A stretch of DNA of 64,000 bases. Origin: Clostridia bacterium. Lineage in GTDB: Bacteria; Acidobacteriota; Terriglobia; Terriglobales; Acidobacteriaceae. Shown here piece after piece: positions 1 to 10,725 of the stretch; the first letter of the stretch is position 1, and every line of letters begins with the position of its first letter. The stretch spans positions 1 to 64,000 of the forward strand of contig DATMYA010000045.1 of the NCBI GenBank assembly GCA_035561135.1, read 5' to 3'. The position numbers and the translations under genes were made by a program. A model generated the notes under the pieces. That model was not told the DNA's origin and searched no databases. It saw only the letters and a program-made list of their open reading frames with translations.

Positions 1-2136
1 GCGACCGTCCCAGGCACTATTCCACTGATAGGTGTGATCGGGGCTGATGCGCACCGCGCTTTTGGTTACAGTGCCCGTCGCGGTAACCGTCGTGCGCGTG
101 TTGGCCGCGTAGTTGTCGTACGAATAAACGACACCGGGAACGGCCAGACCGAAGGTGTGCATGAAGGCAGAGCCCGCACTATTGTCATTTCTCGGCTTCG
201 AATCCTTGCGTGGCTCTGGTCCAATTTCAAGCCGCGCCTGCGGACGCGTGTCGTCGGCCCGGTACGGCTGGATGTCCTGCGCTCGACGCGACTGCACGTC
301 TTGCGCCTTATTGGGCCGCACGTCCTCTGCCTGGTACGGCCTTACATCCTGCGCCTGATCTCGCTGGATTTCCGTTGCGCGGTACTGCTGCACATTCTGC
401 GCCTGCGTTAGCTGCACGTCTTGTGCTTGAGTGCGACGTACATCCTGGGAACGAAGGCCGCGCACGCTATCCGCCTGATAGGTCTGCACTCCGTTGGCCT
501 TGGTACCTTGAACGGATTGCGCACGATCTCGACCAATAGCGTCGGGCGTTTTGGTGGCAACACTGTCTGCCTGCTTTCGGTCGATGCCCTGCGAGTTCCT
601 GCGTTGCACGTCCCCAGCCTGGCGCTTTTCAATTTCTCCTGATTCAAATCGACCGACCGGCGCGCCGCCGTCGCTTCCGGCATCGCCCGATTGGAACCGC
701 TGCGGGGTCTGAATCGGCGATGTTGCCCGTACCTGCTCGGCGTGGATCTCGTTCATGCGCTGGTAGACGGCCTCAAGCACATCCTGGTTGGACTTGCCCT
801 GTTTGCGCAGTTCGGCCGCATAGTCCTGCATCTGCTTCTTAAGCTCAGGGGTCTCCGCAATCATCTTGTTGATTTCGCCGGAGCTGAGCGGTGGAGTTTG
901 TGAGCCGTTGCTGGCGTTCTGCCGGCCTTGGACACGCGTGTCAACGGTCACCCGGTTGACTGCGGCGAATTGGCGGATGGCCAGTTCGATCTGATTCTCG
1001 CTTTTTCCCGAAGCCTGCATAGAGCGCACGATTTCCTGCGCCTTAGGCACGAGTTCTGGGTGCGAACGGATGAAAGCCACGGCTTCCTGAGCCGAAATCG
1101 GCGGCTCGTCGTTGGACGATTCCAGCGTCGGGGGTGGAGGCGTGGGCTCGGAAGCCTTGTTTAATTCGTAGTAGTTCTTCTCGCCCGCCTGCACTCGCTC
1201 CACATAATCGCGTACGCGTGCTTGCAGCGATGCGAGTTGCTGCTGTGTTGGATTGGCGGCTCGTGACAGGTTGAGCGCTTCGTCGCGCAGGCGCTTGCCC
1301 GCCGCGGCGAGATCCTTACCAACTTGACTCAACTGTAGATACGACTGCACCTTCTGCGAAGAGGCGCTGCTCGCCCTTTCGTGTGCGGCGATCATGAGTC
1401 CGTTCGCGCGATCGCCTGAATTTCCGGCGTCCGCGTAAAGGCTCGCGGCCAACTGCGTCAGAGGCTTGGCCGCACAGCCGTCCTGGAAACCGCGAGCAAA
1501 GTCCGGGCCAGATATCTCGGTGCGCACCTCGTAATCAGGTTTCTTTCCATCGGCACACGAGAGTTCGGACTCTTGGCGACCACGTTCGTAGTTTGCCTGA
1601 CTCGTCTTGCCCTCCGCCGGCAGGTGCATCACCGGTAGCGGTTTCGTCGCGTTCTTCTTCGCCCATTCGGCCAGGGCGCGAACGCAACCGTCGTAGTAAC
1701 CGTTAACGTACGGAACGTGGTTGAAGAACTCCTCAGGAACAGTGATTGTTCGGTTCAGGTTCGCGGAAGACATGCAGCCGATATAGCCGTCCATGTCGCC
1801 CGAAGTGTACAGGTCCTTCCCTGTCGGGTTCACAGGAGTCGTATTGACGGGCGGTTGCGGATTACCAGTTCCAGGCCCTTGCTGATTCCCCTGCTGGCAG
1901 GCCGCTGCTGGGCCGCCCGCGAGATTGCATCCAGTGATCCAGCCTGAGACGAACCCTGCGCTTGCCTGGTTGCCTACGGGAACAGTGGGGCGGCAAACAG
2001 TCCGGCAGGCGTTGTACCCGACCTGCTGTCCGCGCGCCCGATCGGCGTCGATCTGCCCGGGGCCTTCCGCGACGGCCGCGGCAGCCACCATTGATATCAG
2101 TATGGCGAAGATGAACCGTAAACATGATCTTGGCAA
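1..2136 (-). CDS. Secreted protein with Cys motifs and octapeptide repeats (3' end cut by window)
   Basis: Open frame of 712 codons running off the left edge; no family recognised. I chose the TTG at 2136 because GAGGAG lies 6 nt upstream and the product then starts with an Arg-containing signal peptide (h-region FIFAILISMVAAAAVA). After it come three short stretches that each carry a G-[FYW]-x-x-G-C type motif (GWITGC, GYYDGC, GFQDGC), a Pro-rich linker, a charged mostly helical region, then a ten-copy octapeptide array at residues 553-632. The gene follows the act operon but is separated by about 290 bp, so it is probably a separate unit. Export is well supported; function is unknown. Confidence 0.75.
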   Translation of the reverse strand, partial: MPRSCLRFIFAILISMVAAAAVAEGPGQIDADRARGQQVGYNACRTVCRPTVPVGNQASAGFVSGWITGCNLAGGPAAACQQGNQQGPGTGNPQPPVNTTPVNPTGKDLYTSGDMDGYIGCMSSANLNRTITVPEEFFNHVPYVNGYYDGCVRALAEWAKKNATKPLPVMHLPAEGKTSQANYERGRQESELSCADGKKPDYEVRTEISGPDFARGFQDGCAAKPLTQLAASLYADAGNSGDRANGLMIAAHERASSASSQKVQSYLQLSQVGKDLAAAGKRLRDEALNLSRAANPTQQQLASLQARVRDYVERVQAGEKNYYELNKASEPTPPPPTLESSNDEPPISAQEAVAFIRSHPELVPKAQEIVRSMQASGKSENQIELAIRQFAAVNRVTVDTRVQGRQNASNGSQTPPLSSGEINKMIAETPELKKQMQDYAAELRKQGKSNQDVLEAVYQRMNEIHAEQVRATSPIQTPQRFQSGDAGSDGGAPVGRFESGEIEKRQAGDVQRRNSQGIDRKQADSVATKTPDAIGRDRAQSVQGTKANGVQTYQADSVRGLRSQDVRRTQAQDVQLTQAQNVQQYRATEIQRDQAQDVRPYQAEDVRPNKAQDVQSRRAQDIQPYRADDTRPQARLEIGPEPRKDSKPRNDNSAGSAFMHTFGLAVPGVVYSYDNYAANTRTTVTATGTVTKSAVRISPDHTYQWNSAWDGR
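241..480 (-). repeat. Ten tandem 24-bp (octapeptide) degenerate repeats
   Basis: Inside the preceding gene, exactly 240 bp translate to ten in-register 8-residue units with consensus x-x-A-Q-D-V-x-x. Examples are TQAQDVQL, TQAQNVQQ, DQAQDVRP, YQAEDVRP, NKAQDVQS and RRAQDIQP. The units are degenerate at DNA level, which suggests an old array kept for its protein structure rather than a recent slippage product. Confidence 0.85.
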
Positions 2137-2425
2137 AAAAACTCCTCGGGCACATGTCGCCATGAGTGCGACACCCGTGCGCACAAAACCTATTGGATTG
2201 TTGTTGAACAAGAATCTCGCCGAGCACACCCACTCGGCGTCGTGGTAGGGAGATACTAACTAGGCGCCGTCGCTCAAACAAGACACCAAAGTCACCTAGT
2301 GACGACGGGGTATTCAATTTGGGAATATCGGATTGCTCTTGTCGGCTTGTCGCAGGTGGCAGGGATCGTACCGGCAAGGCTCGGCACGGCTACTGCCATC
2401 CACGCGTAATTGCAGGAGTATTTCC
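2137..2425. other. Intergenic region with one hairpin
   Basis: Leader of the secreted repeat protein and tail of the act operon. The only clear structure is an inverted repeat CGCCGAG/CTCGGCG (2218-2224 and 2233-2239, 8-nt loop). It has no convincing T-run on either strand, so it may be a weak terminator or a leader hairpin. No gene seen. Confidence 0.35.
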
Positions 2426-3595
2426 TTAGGCATGGTATTCGACACTCTCTGCCAAGTATGGATCGCGGATGGGGACAGCAGGTGCGCTACCGAACGCTCG
2501 GAAGAAGCTAATGCCGAATAGGCCGACCGCAGTCGCTACGCATCCGAACTCCCAAAGCCCTATGCGAGGCTGAGCGCCCGCGGGTGTAGGACCGATCATC
2601 AGGTAAAGATCGAGCCATCGGCCCGCGAGCAGCACCAAAGAAACTTTTGTAAGTACGCCTGCATTTTGCTTGTTCAACTTCGGCAGAAGCGCGAAGAATG
2701 GAATTACCCAGTTGAGCGCGAGATTCAGCAGGAAGAGTGGCTGCCAAAACCCATGCAGCCGCTGCACGTAATACCCGGTTTCTTCCGGGAGATTCGCATA
2801 CCAGATCAGCATGTACTGACTGAACCAGAGGTACATCCAAAAGGTACTGAAGGCGAACATCAGTTTGCCGCAGTCGTGCAGATGATGGCGGTTGATAACT
2901 GCGTTCAAAGGCTTGCGCTTTTGCAGCCACACCACCGTCAGTGTCATCGCCGCGAGACCACTGACAAACAGGCCAGCGAAGTTGTACATACCGAAAATCG
3001 TACTGGCAAAATCGGGTTCGAGCGACATGATCCAGTCAACGCTCGCCAGCCAGAAGGTGATCGCAAACGCGACGAGAAACGCAGCGGAGATTCGAACGTT
3101 GGTTCTCGTATGTGCGAACAAGCCATCCCTGTCTTGCTTTCGTGAACCACGCAAGAGGGCAAGTGCAAAGCCGATCCAGATGAGCAGGTACAGCACAGCC
3201 CTTGCGCGGACGAACGTGATGCCGAGCCACCAGTGCCGGAACGCCGGCAGCTCGTGTTGAACTTCCGGGCGGCTCCATGGGTAGAGCGACGGATGAAGTA
3301 GCAACACCGACAGGATGCCTATTCCTCCGATGGGCACAAGAAGTGTCATCGCCTCCGGAATTCGCCTCAGCGCCACCCCCCAGCTTGCACCGGTAACGTA
3401 CTGCAACGCGATGAATACCGCGCCCGCAAGTCCCAAGGCGAGCAGGTAGTAGCTGACGAGGAGAATGCTCGCCCAGGTGCGATCCGCAGACACGAACAAT
3501 CCGGCGAGAGTCAGGATCACGCCAATGAGGGCTACCAGCCGGAAGCCCCTTGTAACAGCATGAGGCGCATCGTAGTGAAACTCTGACGAACTCAT
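2426..3595 (-). CDS. actF: Alternative complex III subunit ActF (NrfD-like quinone-binding membrane protein)
   Basis: 389-residue polytopic membrane protein of the NrfD/PsrC type and last gene of the actABCDEF order. In alternative complex III (ACIII), ActC and ActF are paralogous membrane subunits that flank the iron-sulfur module and carry or support the quinol site. The frame is open further upstream, but the start is the ATG at 3595, which overlaps the actE stop (TGATG) and gives the usual N-terminus MSSSEFHYDAP just before the first membrane segment. About ten hydrophobic segments follow (for example around VALIGVILTLAGLF). The position after the monoheme subunit supports ActF rather than ActC. 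Confidence 0.85.
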   Translation of the reverse strand: MSSSEFHYDAPHAVTRGFRLVALIGVILTLAGLFVSADRTWASILLVSYYLLALGLAGAVFIALQYVTGASWGVALRRIPEAMTLLVPIGGIGILSVLLLHPSLYPWSRPEVQHELPAFRHWWLGITFVRARAVLYLLIWIGFALALLRGSRKQDRDGLFAHTRTNVRISAAFLVAFAITFWLASVDWIMSLEPDFASTIFGMYNFAGLFVSGLAAMTLTVVWLQKRKPLNAVINRHHLHDCGKLMFAFSTFWMYLWFSQYMLIWYANLPEETGYYVQRLHGFWQPLFLLNLALNWVIPFFALLPKLNKQNAGVLTKVSLVLLAGRWLDLYLMIGPTPAGAQPRIGLWEFGCVATAVGLFGISFFRAFGSAPAVPIRDPYLAESVEYHA

Positions 3596-4239
3596 CACTT
3601 GCCTCCTGCTGGAGCAGTAGCGTTCTGCGAGATACCGCTTTGTGCCGTGCTCGCCGTCTTTGCTCCTGCGGCCTGTACGGAACGAACATAGGTGATCACG
3701 TTCCAACGGTCCTCCGTGCTGAGCTGGCCTGCATACGAAGGCATGTTGTTTTGTCCATAAGTGAGAACGTGAAACATTTGCCCGTCCTTCATCTGTAGGG
3801 CATGAGGGAGTAAGAGGGATGGCGGAGGCGGGAAGCCACGCTGCGCTACTGGCCCCATGCCTGTCGCGTCGGCGCCATGGCAAACAGCACAGAAGTTCCC
3901 ATAGACATTTGACCCGCGCTGAATGGAATTCTCGTTTCCGCTGCCTAAGGGGTTAACGAGTTCGTTGCCGGCTCGCAATGCATCTGGCTGTGCTGCCGTG
4001 TAATGAAGGGGAAGGTGCTCTCGCGCGATGGTGCCTTGCGGGGGCTGCTGAAGCGTCTTCCCGTCTGAGAAGTTCGGGTTCTGTGAGTAAGCGCTGTAGC
4101 GAGCCGAGTGGGCCATATCGGGCAGGAATTCATAGTTGGTATTCGCCGTGTTACTACGCAAGAGCCAACTCGAGGTCACAATCGCGGCTAGAGCAGAAAG
4201 CAACGCGGCATTCATCAGCACTCGAAAGGTCGAGTTCAT
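3595..4239 (-). CDS. actE: Alternative complex III subunit ActE (monoheme cytochrome c)
   Basis: 214 residues with one N-terminal membrane or signal segment and a single c-type heme motif CAVCH, followed by a distal methionine region (NNMPSYAGQLS) typical of class I cytochrome c domains. In ACIII this is the periplasm-facing monoheme subunit that, with the pentaheme ActA, passes electrons to soluble cytochrome c or an oxidase. The ATG at 4239 overlaps the actD stop by 4 nt (ATGA), and the stop overlaps the actF start, so the three genes are probably translationally coupled. Gene order and the single heme make the assignment firm. Confidence 0.87.
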   Translation of the reverse strand: MNSTFRVLMNAALLSALAAIVTSSWLLRSNTANTNYEFLPDMAHSARYSAYSQNPNFSDGKTLQQPPQGTIAREHLPLHYTAAQPDALRAGNELVNPLGSGNENSIQRGSNVYGNFCAVCHGADATGMGPVAQRGFPPPPSLLLPHALQMKDGQMFHVLTYGQNNMPSYAGQLSTEDRWNVITYVRSVQAAGAKTASTAQSGISQNATAPAGGK

Positions 4240-4769
4240 GCCATCACCTCGTCGACCAGCTGTTCCCTCACTTGAACCGCCCCGAGTTGATACAACATGG
4301 CAGTAACAGTTCTGACGTCGAACGTGGAGTCCGTTTGTTCGAGCACGACTGCGAAGCGGTCATCCGTGAGCCCTGCGATTGGCAGAACCGCCCTCTTTCC
4401 AGGAAAGAGTCGGCATACCGCAAAGAAGGCCAGCACGGCAGAAACGGCCGCGAACAAGACCATTACTTCAAAAGTGACCGGGACGAATGCCGGAAGCGAG
4501 TTAAACGGTTTGCCGCCAACATTGAGCGGCCAATCCTGTGCAGTCGTCCAGAACTCGAACCATACCTTCAGCCCCGCCCCTAGGAGGCCGAGCGCGAACA
4601 CGATCCAGGGAATTCGCGAAGGCGGTAGTGCCATCGCGTGTTCGATCTCATGACTGGAATGAGGACCGAACACATCGACCACCTTGAGTCCTTTTTGCCG
4701 TGAAGCCTCTATGGCCTCGACGGTCTGCGTCTCGCGCTCGAACACTCCGATCAATCTTCGGCTAGACAT
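4236..4769 (-). CDS. actD: Alternative complex III subunit ActD (DUF3341 membrane protein)
   Basis: 177 residues: a soluble start ([19 protein letters not shown]), then two membrane helices (about residues 50-70 and 95-120) and a soluble C-terminus. This is the DUF3341 layout of ActD, a structural membrane subunit of ACIII without cofactors. I chose the ATG at 4769 over an upstream in-frame start because AAGGAGG sits 6 nt before it and the shorter form matches the family. It overlaps the end of actC by 8 bp, consistent with one operon. Confidence 0.85.
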   Translation of the reverse strand: MSSRRLIGVFERETQTVEAIEASRQKGLKVVDVFGPHSSHEIEHAMALPPSRIPWIVFALGLLGAGLKVWFEFWTTAQDWPLNVGGKPFNSLPAFVPVTFEVMVLFAAVSAVLAFFAVCRLFPGKRAVLPIAGLTDDRFAVVLEQTDSTFDVRTVTAMLYQLGAVQVREQLVDEVMA

Positions 4770-6195
4770 GAGCAGCCTCCTTCGGCAGCTCTTGCTGACG
4801 ATCAACGTGAGAATGAGGCCACGTTCGCTGCAGCACTCCCTTGACCTCCGCAACTGCGATCACCGGCAGGAATCGGCAAAAGAGAAGAAAGCAAGTAAAG
4901 AACAGCCCGAAGCTCCCGAGCAGCGTTGCGACTTCGATTTGGGTGGGCGCGTAGGTGGACCAGTTTGCGGGCAGGAAATCGCGGTGGAGCGACGTTACGA
5001 TAATGACGAAACGTTCGAACCACATTCCTACATTCACCAACAGCGAAATCAGGAAGATGGCAGCAACGGTGCGTCGGACACGACTGAACCACAGCACCTG
5101 CGGAACAACAACGTTGCATGTGACCATCGTCCAGTATGCCCACGCGTAGGGGCCGAGCGCACGATTGACAAAGACAAACTGCTCGTAAGGGTTGCCGGAG
5201 TACAGGGCGGTGAAGAACTCCGTGGCGTAGGCAAGTCCGACGATGCCGCTGGTGGCGATCACGAGCTTGCACATGGCATCGAGATGTCGAATAGTGATGT
5301 AGCTTTCGAGCCGCATCAACTTGCGAGCTATGATCATCAGCGTCAGCACCATGGCCATTCCGCTGAAGATCGCGCCGGAAACGAAGTACGGTGGAAAAAT
5401 CGTCGCGTGCCATCCGGGCAGCACTGCGGTCGCGAAGTCCCAACTGACAATGGTGTGGACGGAGATCACCAGCGGAGTGCCGAGCCCGGCAAGCATCAGG
5501 TAAACGACTTCGTACCTCTGCCAGGTGCGATACGAGCCGTTCCAGCCTAGCGAAAGAAAGCCTGCAAGTCGCCGGCGCCAGGGCGATTCCGATTTATCCC
5601 GAATCGTCGCGAGATCCGGCAGCAGCCCGATATACCAGAATGTTGCGGAAACGGTGAAGTACGTCGAGATCGCGAAGAAGTCCCACACCAGTGGCGATCG
5701 AAAATTGACCCAAAGCGGGCCGCGGAAGTTTGGGTACGGCATCATCCAATAAGCGAACCAGGGCCGGCCCGTGTGAATGATGGGGAAGATGCCTGCGCAC
5801 ATCACGGCAAAGATCGTCATTGCCTCGGCGGCGCGGTTCACCGACGTGCGCCAGCGCTGCCGAAACAAGAACAAGATGGCCGAGATGAGCGTGCCGGCGT
5901 GGCCGATGCCGATCCAGAATACAAAGTTTGTGATGTCAAACGCCCAACCGACAGTCCGATTGAGGCCCCAGGTGCCAACACCAGTAGCAATCTGGTAGGT
6001 AATCGCCGTTGCTCCCAAGGCAAGGAGCGCCAACGATGCTGCCAGCGCGGCGTACCAGAGACCTGTCGGCCGCGCCTCCATCGGCGCGAGCACATCGCGC
6101 GTCACCGAACTCAGCGACTTGAGTCCCTCGATCAGAGGGTGGGCAATCGAATCGGATGCAGGTTCCGGACTGCGAGCAATCGCAACATCAGCCAT
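4762..6195 (-). CDS. actC: Alternative complex III subunit ActC (NrfD-like quinol-binding membrane protein)
   Basis: 477-residue NrfD/PsrC-like membrane protein with about ten transmembrane helices; the large integral subunit next to the ActB iron-sulfur subunit. In solved ACIII structures this subunit holds the quinol site at the positive side of the membrane. Recognisable stretches include [20 protein letters not shown] and the following [10 protein letters not shown] region. The ATG at 6195 has GGAGGT 7 nt upstream and overlaps the actB stop by 8 bp. It is longer than ActF, as usual for this pair. Confidence 0.87.
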   Translation of the reverse strand: MADVAIARSPEPASDSIAHPLIEGLKSLSSVTRDVLAPMEARPTGLWYAALAASLALLALGATAITYQIATGVGTWGLNRTVGWAFDITNFVFWIGIGHAGTLISAILFLFRQRWRTSVNRAAEAMTIFAVMCAGIFPIIHTGRPWFAYWMMPYPNFRGPLWVNFRSPLVWDFFAISTYFTVSATFWYIGLLPDLATIRDKSESPWRRRLAGFLSLGWNGSYRTWQRYEVVYLMLAGLGTPLVISVHTIVSWDFATAVLPGWHATIFPPYFVSGAIFSGMAMVLTLMIIARKLMRLESYITIRHLDAMCKLVIATSGIVGLAYATEFFTALYSGNPYEQFVFVNRALGPYAWAYWTMVTCNVVVPQVLWFSRVRRTVAAIFLISLLVNVGMWFERFVIIVTSLHRDFLPANWSTYAPTQIEVATLLGSFGLFFTCFLLFCRFLPVIAVAEVKGVLQRTWPHSHVDRQQELPKEAAHV

Positions 6196-9100
6196 TGTGC
6201 CCACCTCCCGGCTTTTCATCGCGGTTGCGCACTACGGTTAGATAACCGACAGCAGGACGGACATTGAGTTCGGACAAGACCCGATAACGCCGCGGATCAC
6301 GCATCTTGCGGCTCACCTCGCTCTTGGGATCATTGAGATCGCCGAAGTAAATGGCACGCGCCGGACACGATTGCTGGCACGCGGTCTGGACTTCCCCGTC
6401 TGCGATCGACGTCCCCCGCCGCTTCGAATCGATCTTCGCGCCCTGAATGCGCTGAACGCAGAAGCTGCACTTCTCCATTACGCCGCGTGAACGGACGGTC
6501 ACATCCGGATTCAGCACCAGGTTCTGGAGCCGATCATCGTGCGCGTAGTTGAACCAGTTGAAGCGGCGCCCCTTGTAGGGGCAATTGTTGGCGCAATAGC
6601 GCGTGCCGACGCAGCGGTTGTAAACCTGCTGCGAGAGCCCATCTTCGCTATGAACCGTAGCCAGGACCGGACACACCGTTTCGCACGGAGCGTTCTCGCA
6701 CTGCTGGCACATCATCGGCTGGTGTGCGACGTCAATGCGCCCATCGGGCCGCTCTGCGTAATAACGGTCGATGCGCACCCAGTGCATTTCGCGATTGCGC
6801 CGTACTTCGTCTTTGCCTACAACCGGGATGTTGTTTTCCGCCTGGCAGGCGATCACGCACGCCGAACAGCCTGTACATGCTTGCAAGTCCACCACCATCG
6901 CCCAACGCGGACCTTTGTAGGGATGGTCGGCTGGCCAAAGGTCCTCGCTGGCCTCATGCTCATGCACTCCAGACTTGCCGTCTTCGAGAAACGCCGCGAG
7001 CGTTGTCTCCTGAATGATTGGTCGCGACTCCGGACTGAGCTTTGCCAGCCCTTCCGGCGCCCGCAGCGTGTGATGGGTCTGCGTGGATGCAAGCGGTTGC
7101 CGGCCGCCAGTCCTGCTCACGGCGACTACGGACTCCATCTGCGCAGCTCCTCCGGCAAAGTGAAGGAATCCCGCGGCGTTCTTGCCAACGAAACCGTCTG
7201 CTCCGACGCTCGGAAGCGCGTCGATCCAGCGAGGTCCGATTTCAGCAAAGCGCCTACTCAGCACGCTGCCGTATCCGAGCGCGACCGCAACCACGGCGTC
7301 GTGCTGACCTGGCTGGACGTAGGCCGGCAACTCGAGCAACGCGCCCTCACGGCTGATGCGCACTACATCGCCTTCGCTTATGCCCAATTTCGAAGCCGTC
7401 GCCGGCGACAGACACGCGTAGTTGTCCCAGGTGATCTTCGTGATGGGATCGGGCAGTTCATGGAGCCACGGATTGTAGGCTTCACTGCCGGCCAGCATCG
7501 CAACCTTGGGGTAGAGCACGAGGGCGTATGCACCGGCCGGTGGCGCGGGTGCTGGCGCGGCCGGCTTGACTGTCGCAAGATTGAAGCTCCTGGCAGGAGA
7601 GCTAAGAGGTTGCACATTCGCGCCTCCGTCATGGACGGTGCGCTCCCAGAATGCGTCGAACTCTGCGAACTGCGATTGTCGGGGGAAGATATTGGTGCGC
7701 CAGTATTCGCGGACTATTTGGTAATCGGTGGCCGGTGCGTCGCTCCAGGCGGACAAGGTTTCGATGAGAGTTCGCGTCTGTCCCAGACGTTGAACGGTCG
7801 GCTGCATCACCGCGACGTTGCCGGCCACCGGTTCCGCATCCCGCCAGGATTCCAGTGAGTGCGGCTCCGGGAGAATGTAGTGCGCCAGCGATGCAGTCTC
7901 GTCCACCCTCTGGGCAAAGCTGACGACCAGCGGAACGCGCTTGATAGCCGCCGCTGCTGGCAAGTCGAATACAGGATTCACACCGGCGATGAGCAGCACC
8001 TTCACCTTCCCCTGCTCAATCTCCTCCAGCAACGCGATTAGCTCACGGTCATTCCCGGAAGCCTGGTACGAAGGCTTGTCGATCTCGACCGTGCTTCCGG
8101 AATTACCGAGCAGGTGATTGATGAAATTCACCAGCACCTGCTCTCGAATGTCCTGCGACCCGCTGACAACGAGGCTTCTGCCGCGCGCCTTCCAGAGTCG
8201 CTGCGCGACGGTCTCGACAAAGGCTGCCGGCACCGATGTTTGGGCAACCTGCGGAGCAGCCACGGCTTTGCCGGCAGCCGCGGCTATGCGGTCGGCGAGC
8301 TGCTGAAGTATTGCCGTGCGTTCGTGCGGCGAAACCGCGTACCGCTCATCCGCCTTGCTGCCGGTCACCGTCATGCGTGACTCGAACTGCACGTGCCAGG
8401 ACACGCGAGGCTTTGGCCCCTCAAGACTTCGTCCAGCGCGATACGCAGCGGTGAACTCTACCGGCGATATCCACGTACCGAGGAAATCGGCATCGACAGC
8501 AACGATGACCTCGGCGCGATCGAATCTGTAATGTGGGAGCACGCGCGAACCATGCGTCTGCTCGTGGGCATCGAGGATTGCCGAATGCGACAACGGGTCG
8601 TACACGACGTGTTTGGCGTCCGGAAAACTCTGAAGAAACTTTCCTATGCTGGCGCGTTCGGTGGGACTTGTAATAGAACCTGTGACAAACCGGACCCGGC
8701 CCTGATTCGTACGAACGTCGTTCAATGCCTTCGTGATTTCCCGGTCTATCGCTTCCCAGGTACTGCTCTTCCCTGAACTTAGCGGTGCCGTGAGGCGTTG
8801 CGAATCATAGAGGCCGAGCAGAGAAGCCTGACCTATCGCGCACAACCCGCCGCGAGATAACGCATGGCCGGGATTGCCCTCAAGCTTGATTGGGCGGCCG
8901 TCACGCACCTTCGCGAGTACGCCGCATCCCGCCGAACACCCGCCGCAAGTCGTCGCGTACTGTAACGACGTGCCGGGCACAATCTCTTCCGGCGGCATGA
9001 GCATGGGAATAGCCTTCTGTACGGGAGCCCGGCTGCAACCGGTTGCGACGGCAGCTGCAGTGAAGCCGGCAACTCGGAGGAAATCGCGCCGCTTAAGCAT

Positions 9101-9208
9101 CATCGCGCCGCGGGGCAGTTCTTCGGGGAACTCGCTTTCTACGCCTGCCACATCGGCATCGCGCTCCTGCGGGCTTCTCCAGTAACGGTTCTTTTCAGGT
9201 TCAGTCAC
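6188..9208 (-). CDS. actB: Alternative complex III subunit ActB (molybdopterin-like plus 4Fe-4S ferredoxin fusion)
   Basis: 1006 residues. GTG start at 9208 chosen because GAGGAG lies just upstream and it follows the actA stop by 8 nt. A twin-arginine motif (RRDFLR, residues 40-45) is followed by a hydrophobic stretch and Cys58, so it is Tat-exported. The N-terminal two thirds resembles molybdopterin oxidoreductases, with a first cluster motif C-x2-C-x3-C (CGGCSAGC); ActB is known to have lost the Mo cofactor. The last 250 residues are an NrfC-like ferredoxin part with clustered Cys motifs ([29 protein letters not shown]). It carries electrons from the quinol site towards the ActA hemes. Confidence 0.9.
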   Translation of the reverse strand: MTEPEKNRYWRSPQERDADVAGVESEFPEELPRGAMMLKRRDFLRVAGFTAAAVATGCSRAPVQKAIPMLMPPEEIVPGTSLQYATTCGGCSAGCGVLAKVRDGRPIKLEGNPGHALSRGGLCAIGQASLLGLYDSQRLTAPLSSGKSSTWEAIDREITKALNDVRTNQGRVRFVTGSITSPTERASIGKFLQSFPDAKHVVYDPLSHSAILDAHEQTHGSRVLPHYRFDRAEVIVAVDADFLGTWISPVEFTAAYRAGRSLEGPKPRVSWHVQFESRMTVTGSKADERYAVSPHERTAILQQLADRIAAAAGKAVAAPQVAQTSVPAAFVETVAQRLWKARGRSLVVSGSQDIREQVLVNFINHLLGNSGSTVEIDKPSYQASGNDRELIALLEEIEQGKVKVLLIAGVNPVFDLPAAAAIKRVPLVVSFAQRVDETASLAHYILPEPHSLESWRDAEPVAGNVAVMQPTVQRLGQTRTLIETLSAWSDAPATDYQIVREYWRTNIFPRQSQFAEFDAFWERTVHDGGANVQPLSSPARSFNLATVKPAAPAPAPPAGAYALVLYPKVAMLAGSEAYNPWLHELPDPITKITWDNYACLSPATASKLGISEGDVVRISREGALLELPAYVQPGQHDAVVAVALGYGSVLSRRFAEIGPRWIDALPSVGADGFVGKNAAGFLHFAGGAAQMESVVAVSRTGGRQPLASTQTHHTLRAPEGLAKLSPESRPIIQETTLAAFLEDGKSGVHEHEASEDLWPADHPYKGPRWAMVVDLQACTGCSACVIACQAENNIPVVGKDEVRRNREMHWVRIDRYYAERPDGRIDVAHQPMMCQQCENAPCETVCPVLATVHSEDGLSQQVYNRCVGTRYCANNCPYKGRRFNWFNYAHDDRLQNLVLNPDVTVRSRGVMEKCSFCVQRIQGAKIDSKRRGTSIADGEVQTACQQSCPARAIYFGDLNDPKSEVSRKMRDPRRYRVLSELNVRPAVGYLTVVRNRDEKPGGGHNG

Positions 9209-9216
9209 GCTGCTCC

Positions 9217-9954
9217 TCAGTAGTGGCAGGTCGCGCAATCGGTCGAGGCATACACCTGCCTCGTCGCTTGCTTGACGCTCGCAGCCGCAGGCGCGGGTGC
9301 GCTGGTGAAGTTTCCCTTGCCGTCGAGCCCATTGCGGTTAACGCCCCGATGACAGTTGACGCACCATCCCATGCTCAAGTCACCGGTCTGTCGTACGCGC
9401 TCCATCGTTTCGACCGGGCCATGACAGCTCTGGCAAGCCACGCCGGTATTCACATGGGGGCGGTGGTCGAAGTACACAAAATCCGGCAGGTTATAGACCT
9501 TTGTCCATGCGAGCGATTGCTGCGCTTTGCCCGGCTCTCGCTGCAGTTTGTCGTCTAGCGCAAGCGCATCGTAGATCTTCTGGATCTCAGGCGAGACAAT
9601 GCGGCGCGGAGAACGCTTCTCCTGCTGCGCAAGTTCGTCCTCGGCCCTTATTGCCCCGCGTGTGGTGGTTACGAACCGGTGACAGTTCATGCATGTGTTT
9701 GCCGTTGGGATCCCGGCGTGACGGCTGCGCTCTGCGCCGGAGTGGCAATACAGGCACTGGACGTTCAGTTCGCCTGCATGAAGACGGTGAGAGAACGCGA
9801 TCGGCTGTGCCGGCTCATATCCGGCTTGGTTGCCGGGCAAATGTACCGTAGCTAGATTGGGTGCCGCAGTGAGCAATGCGAAGCCCAGTGCCACGAGCAG
9901 CAGGATCGTTGTAACGGAACTGCCCGCAACGTGCTTCAGTCGTTTCATCACCAT
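9217..9954 (-). CDS. actA: Alternative complex III subunit ActA (pentaheme cytochrome c)
   Basis: 245 residues with one N-terminal membrane anchor (about residues 15-32) and five CxxCH motifs: CLYCH, CMNCH, CQSCH, CVNCH and CATCH (the last at the C-terminus). Five hemes, the anchor and the position before actB define ActA. It forms the periplasmic electron wire of ACIII. The ATG at 9954 lies only 3 nt after the narI stop, and its GAGGT SD sits inside the end of narI. So the act genes are directly appended to the nar genes and probably translationally coupled to them. Confidence 0.9.
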   Translation of the reverse strand: MVMKRLKHVAGSSVTTILLLVALGFALLTAAPNLATVHLPGNQAGYEPAQPIAFSHRLHAGELNVQCLYCHSGAERSRHAGIPTANTCMNCHRFVTTTRGAIRAEDELAQQEKRSPRRIVSPEIQKIYDALALDDKLQREPGKAQQSLAWTKVYNLPDFVYFDHRPHVNTGVACQSCHGPVETMERVRQTGDLSMGWCVNCHRGVNRNGLDGKGNFTSAPAPAAASVKQATRQVYASTDCATCHY

Positions 9955-9957
9955 GGC

Positions 9958-10725
9958 TTACCTCTTCGCTCCGGAGGCTCTTGCAGTTCTTATCGCAGCG
10001 GTCGTTGTTGTAGCGCTGCGCTGAATCCATATCGGGTCCATGCGTCGTATTCCGTACCAGCGAGCTATCTCTGGCTTGCGCCACAGATACGGAAACGGAA
10101 CTACGAGGGCATGGACGAGACGCGTGAACGGGAAGAACCCGATCACAAGCCATGCGTTCACAATGTGCAGTTTCACGACCCAGGGCAACGTGGCAAGGTA
10201 AGACACGTTTGGGTTGAACTTGAAGATCGAGAGGACGTAGGGCGTTGCCGATGTTGCGAACCAAGAGGAACCCCAGGGGTGAAAGACAGCGATGTAGATC
10301 CCTGCAGCCGCCTCGACGACCAGCAACGTGAGCACAACCCAGTCTGCTGCGCTTGTTACCCGACGCGCCCTGCTCGTGAAAATCCTGCGATGCACCGCGC
10401 TGCATAGTCCAATGAGCGTCATCAGGCCAAAAACCAGCGCGCTCAGTTCGAGCACGTAAAGCCGTGCCGGACGGCTGTTCCACCAGAGCACTTGCTGGGG
10501 AAGCAATAGTCCGATAAGGTGCCCGACGAATAGCGAGAGGATGCCGTAGTGGAAACTCACCAGCCCCCAGAAGTGCTCTCCATTCTCAAGAAACTGCGAA
10601 GAGAGGCTGGAGTACGTAAACGGGCTTTTCCGGTAACGCTGAATGCTGACCAGCAGAAATGTGAAGAGGGCGACATACGGCAGAACAGCGAAAGCCAGCA
10701 AGTCGAAAAGCGGAGCATTCGTCAC
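9958..10725 (-). CDS. narI: Respiratory nitrate reductase gamma subunit NarI (diheme cytochrome b)
   Basis: 255 residues with five predicted membrane helices and conserved His in helices expected for the two b hemes (FHYGILSLFVGHLIG; KLHIVNAWLVIGFFPFTRLVHAL). NarI oxidises quinol on the outer face and passes electrons to NarH. The C-terminus has a basic Arg/Thr/Ala-rich tail. It overlaps the narJ stop by 4 nt and is followed after 3 nt by actA. Length is slightly above the usual 225-240 because of the tail. Confidence 0.92.
   Translation of the reverse strand: MTNAPLFDLLAFAVLPYVALFTFLLVSIQRYRKSPFTYSSLSSQFLENGEHFWGLVSFHYGILSLFVGHLIGLLLPQQVLWWNSRPARLYVLELSALVFGLMTLIGLCSAVHRRIFTSRARRVTSAADWVVLTLLVVEAAAGIYIAVFHPWGSSWFATSATPYVLSIFKFNPNVSYLATLPWVVKLHIVNAWLVIGFFPFTRLVHALVVPFPYLWRKPEIARWYGIRRMDPIWIQRSATTTTAAIRTARASGAKR

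Noticed and set aside
1862..2377. 171-codon minus-strand frame overlapping the start of the secreted repeat protein gene
   Set aside because: It is out of frame with the long open frame that has a signal peptide, SD and repeats; its product is Arg-rich without structure.
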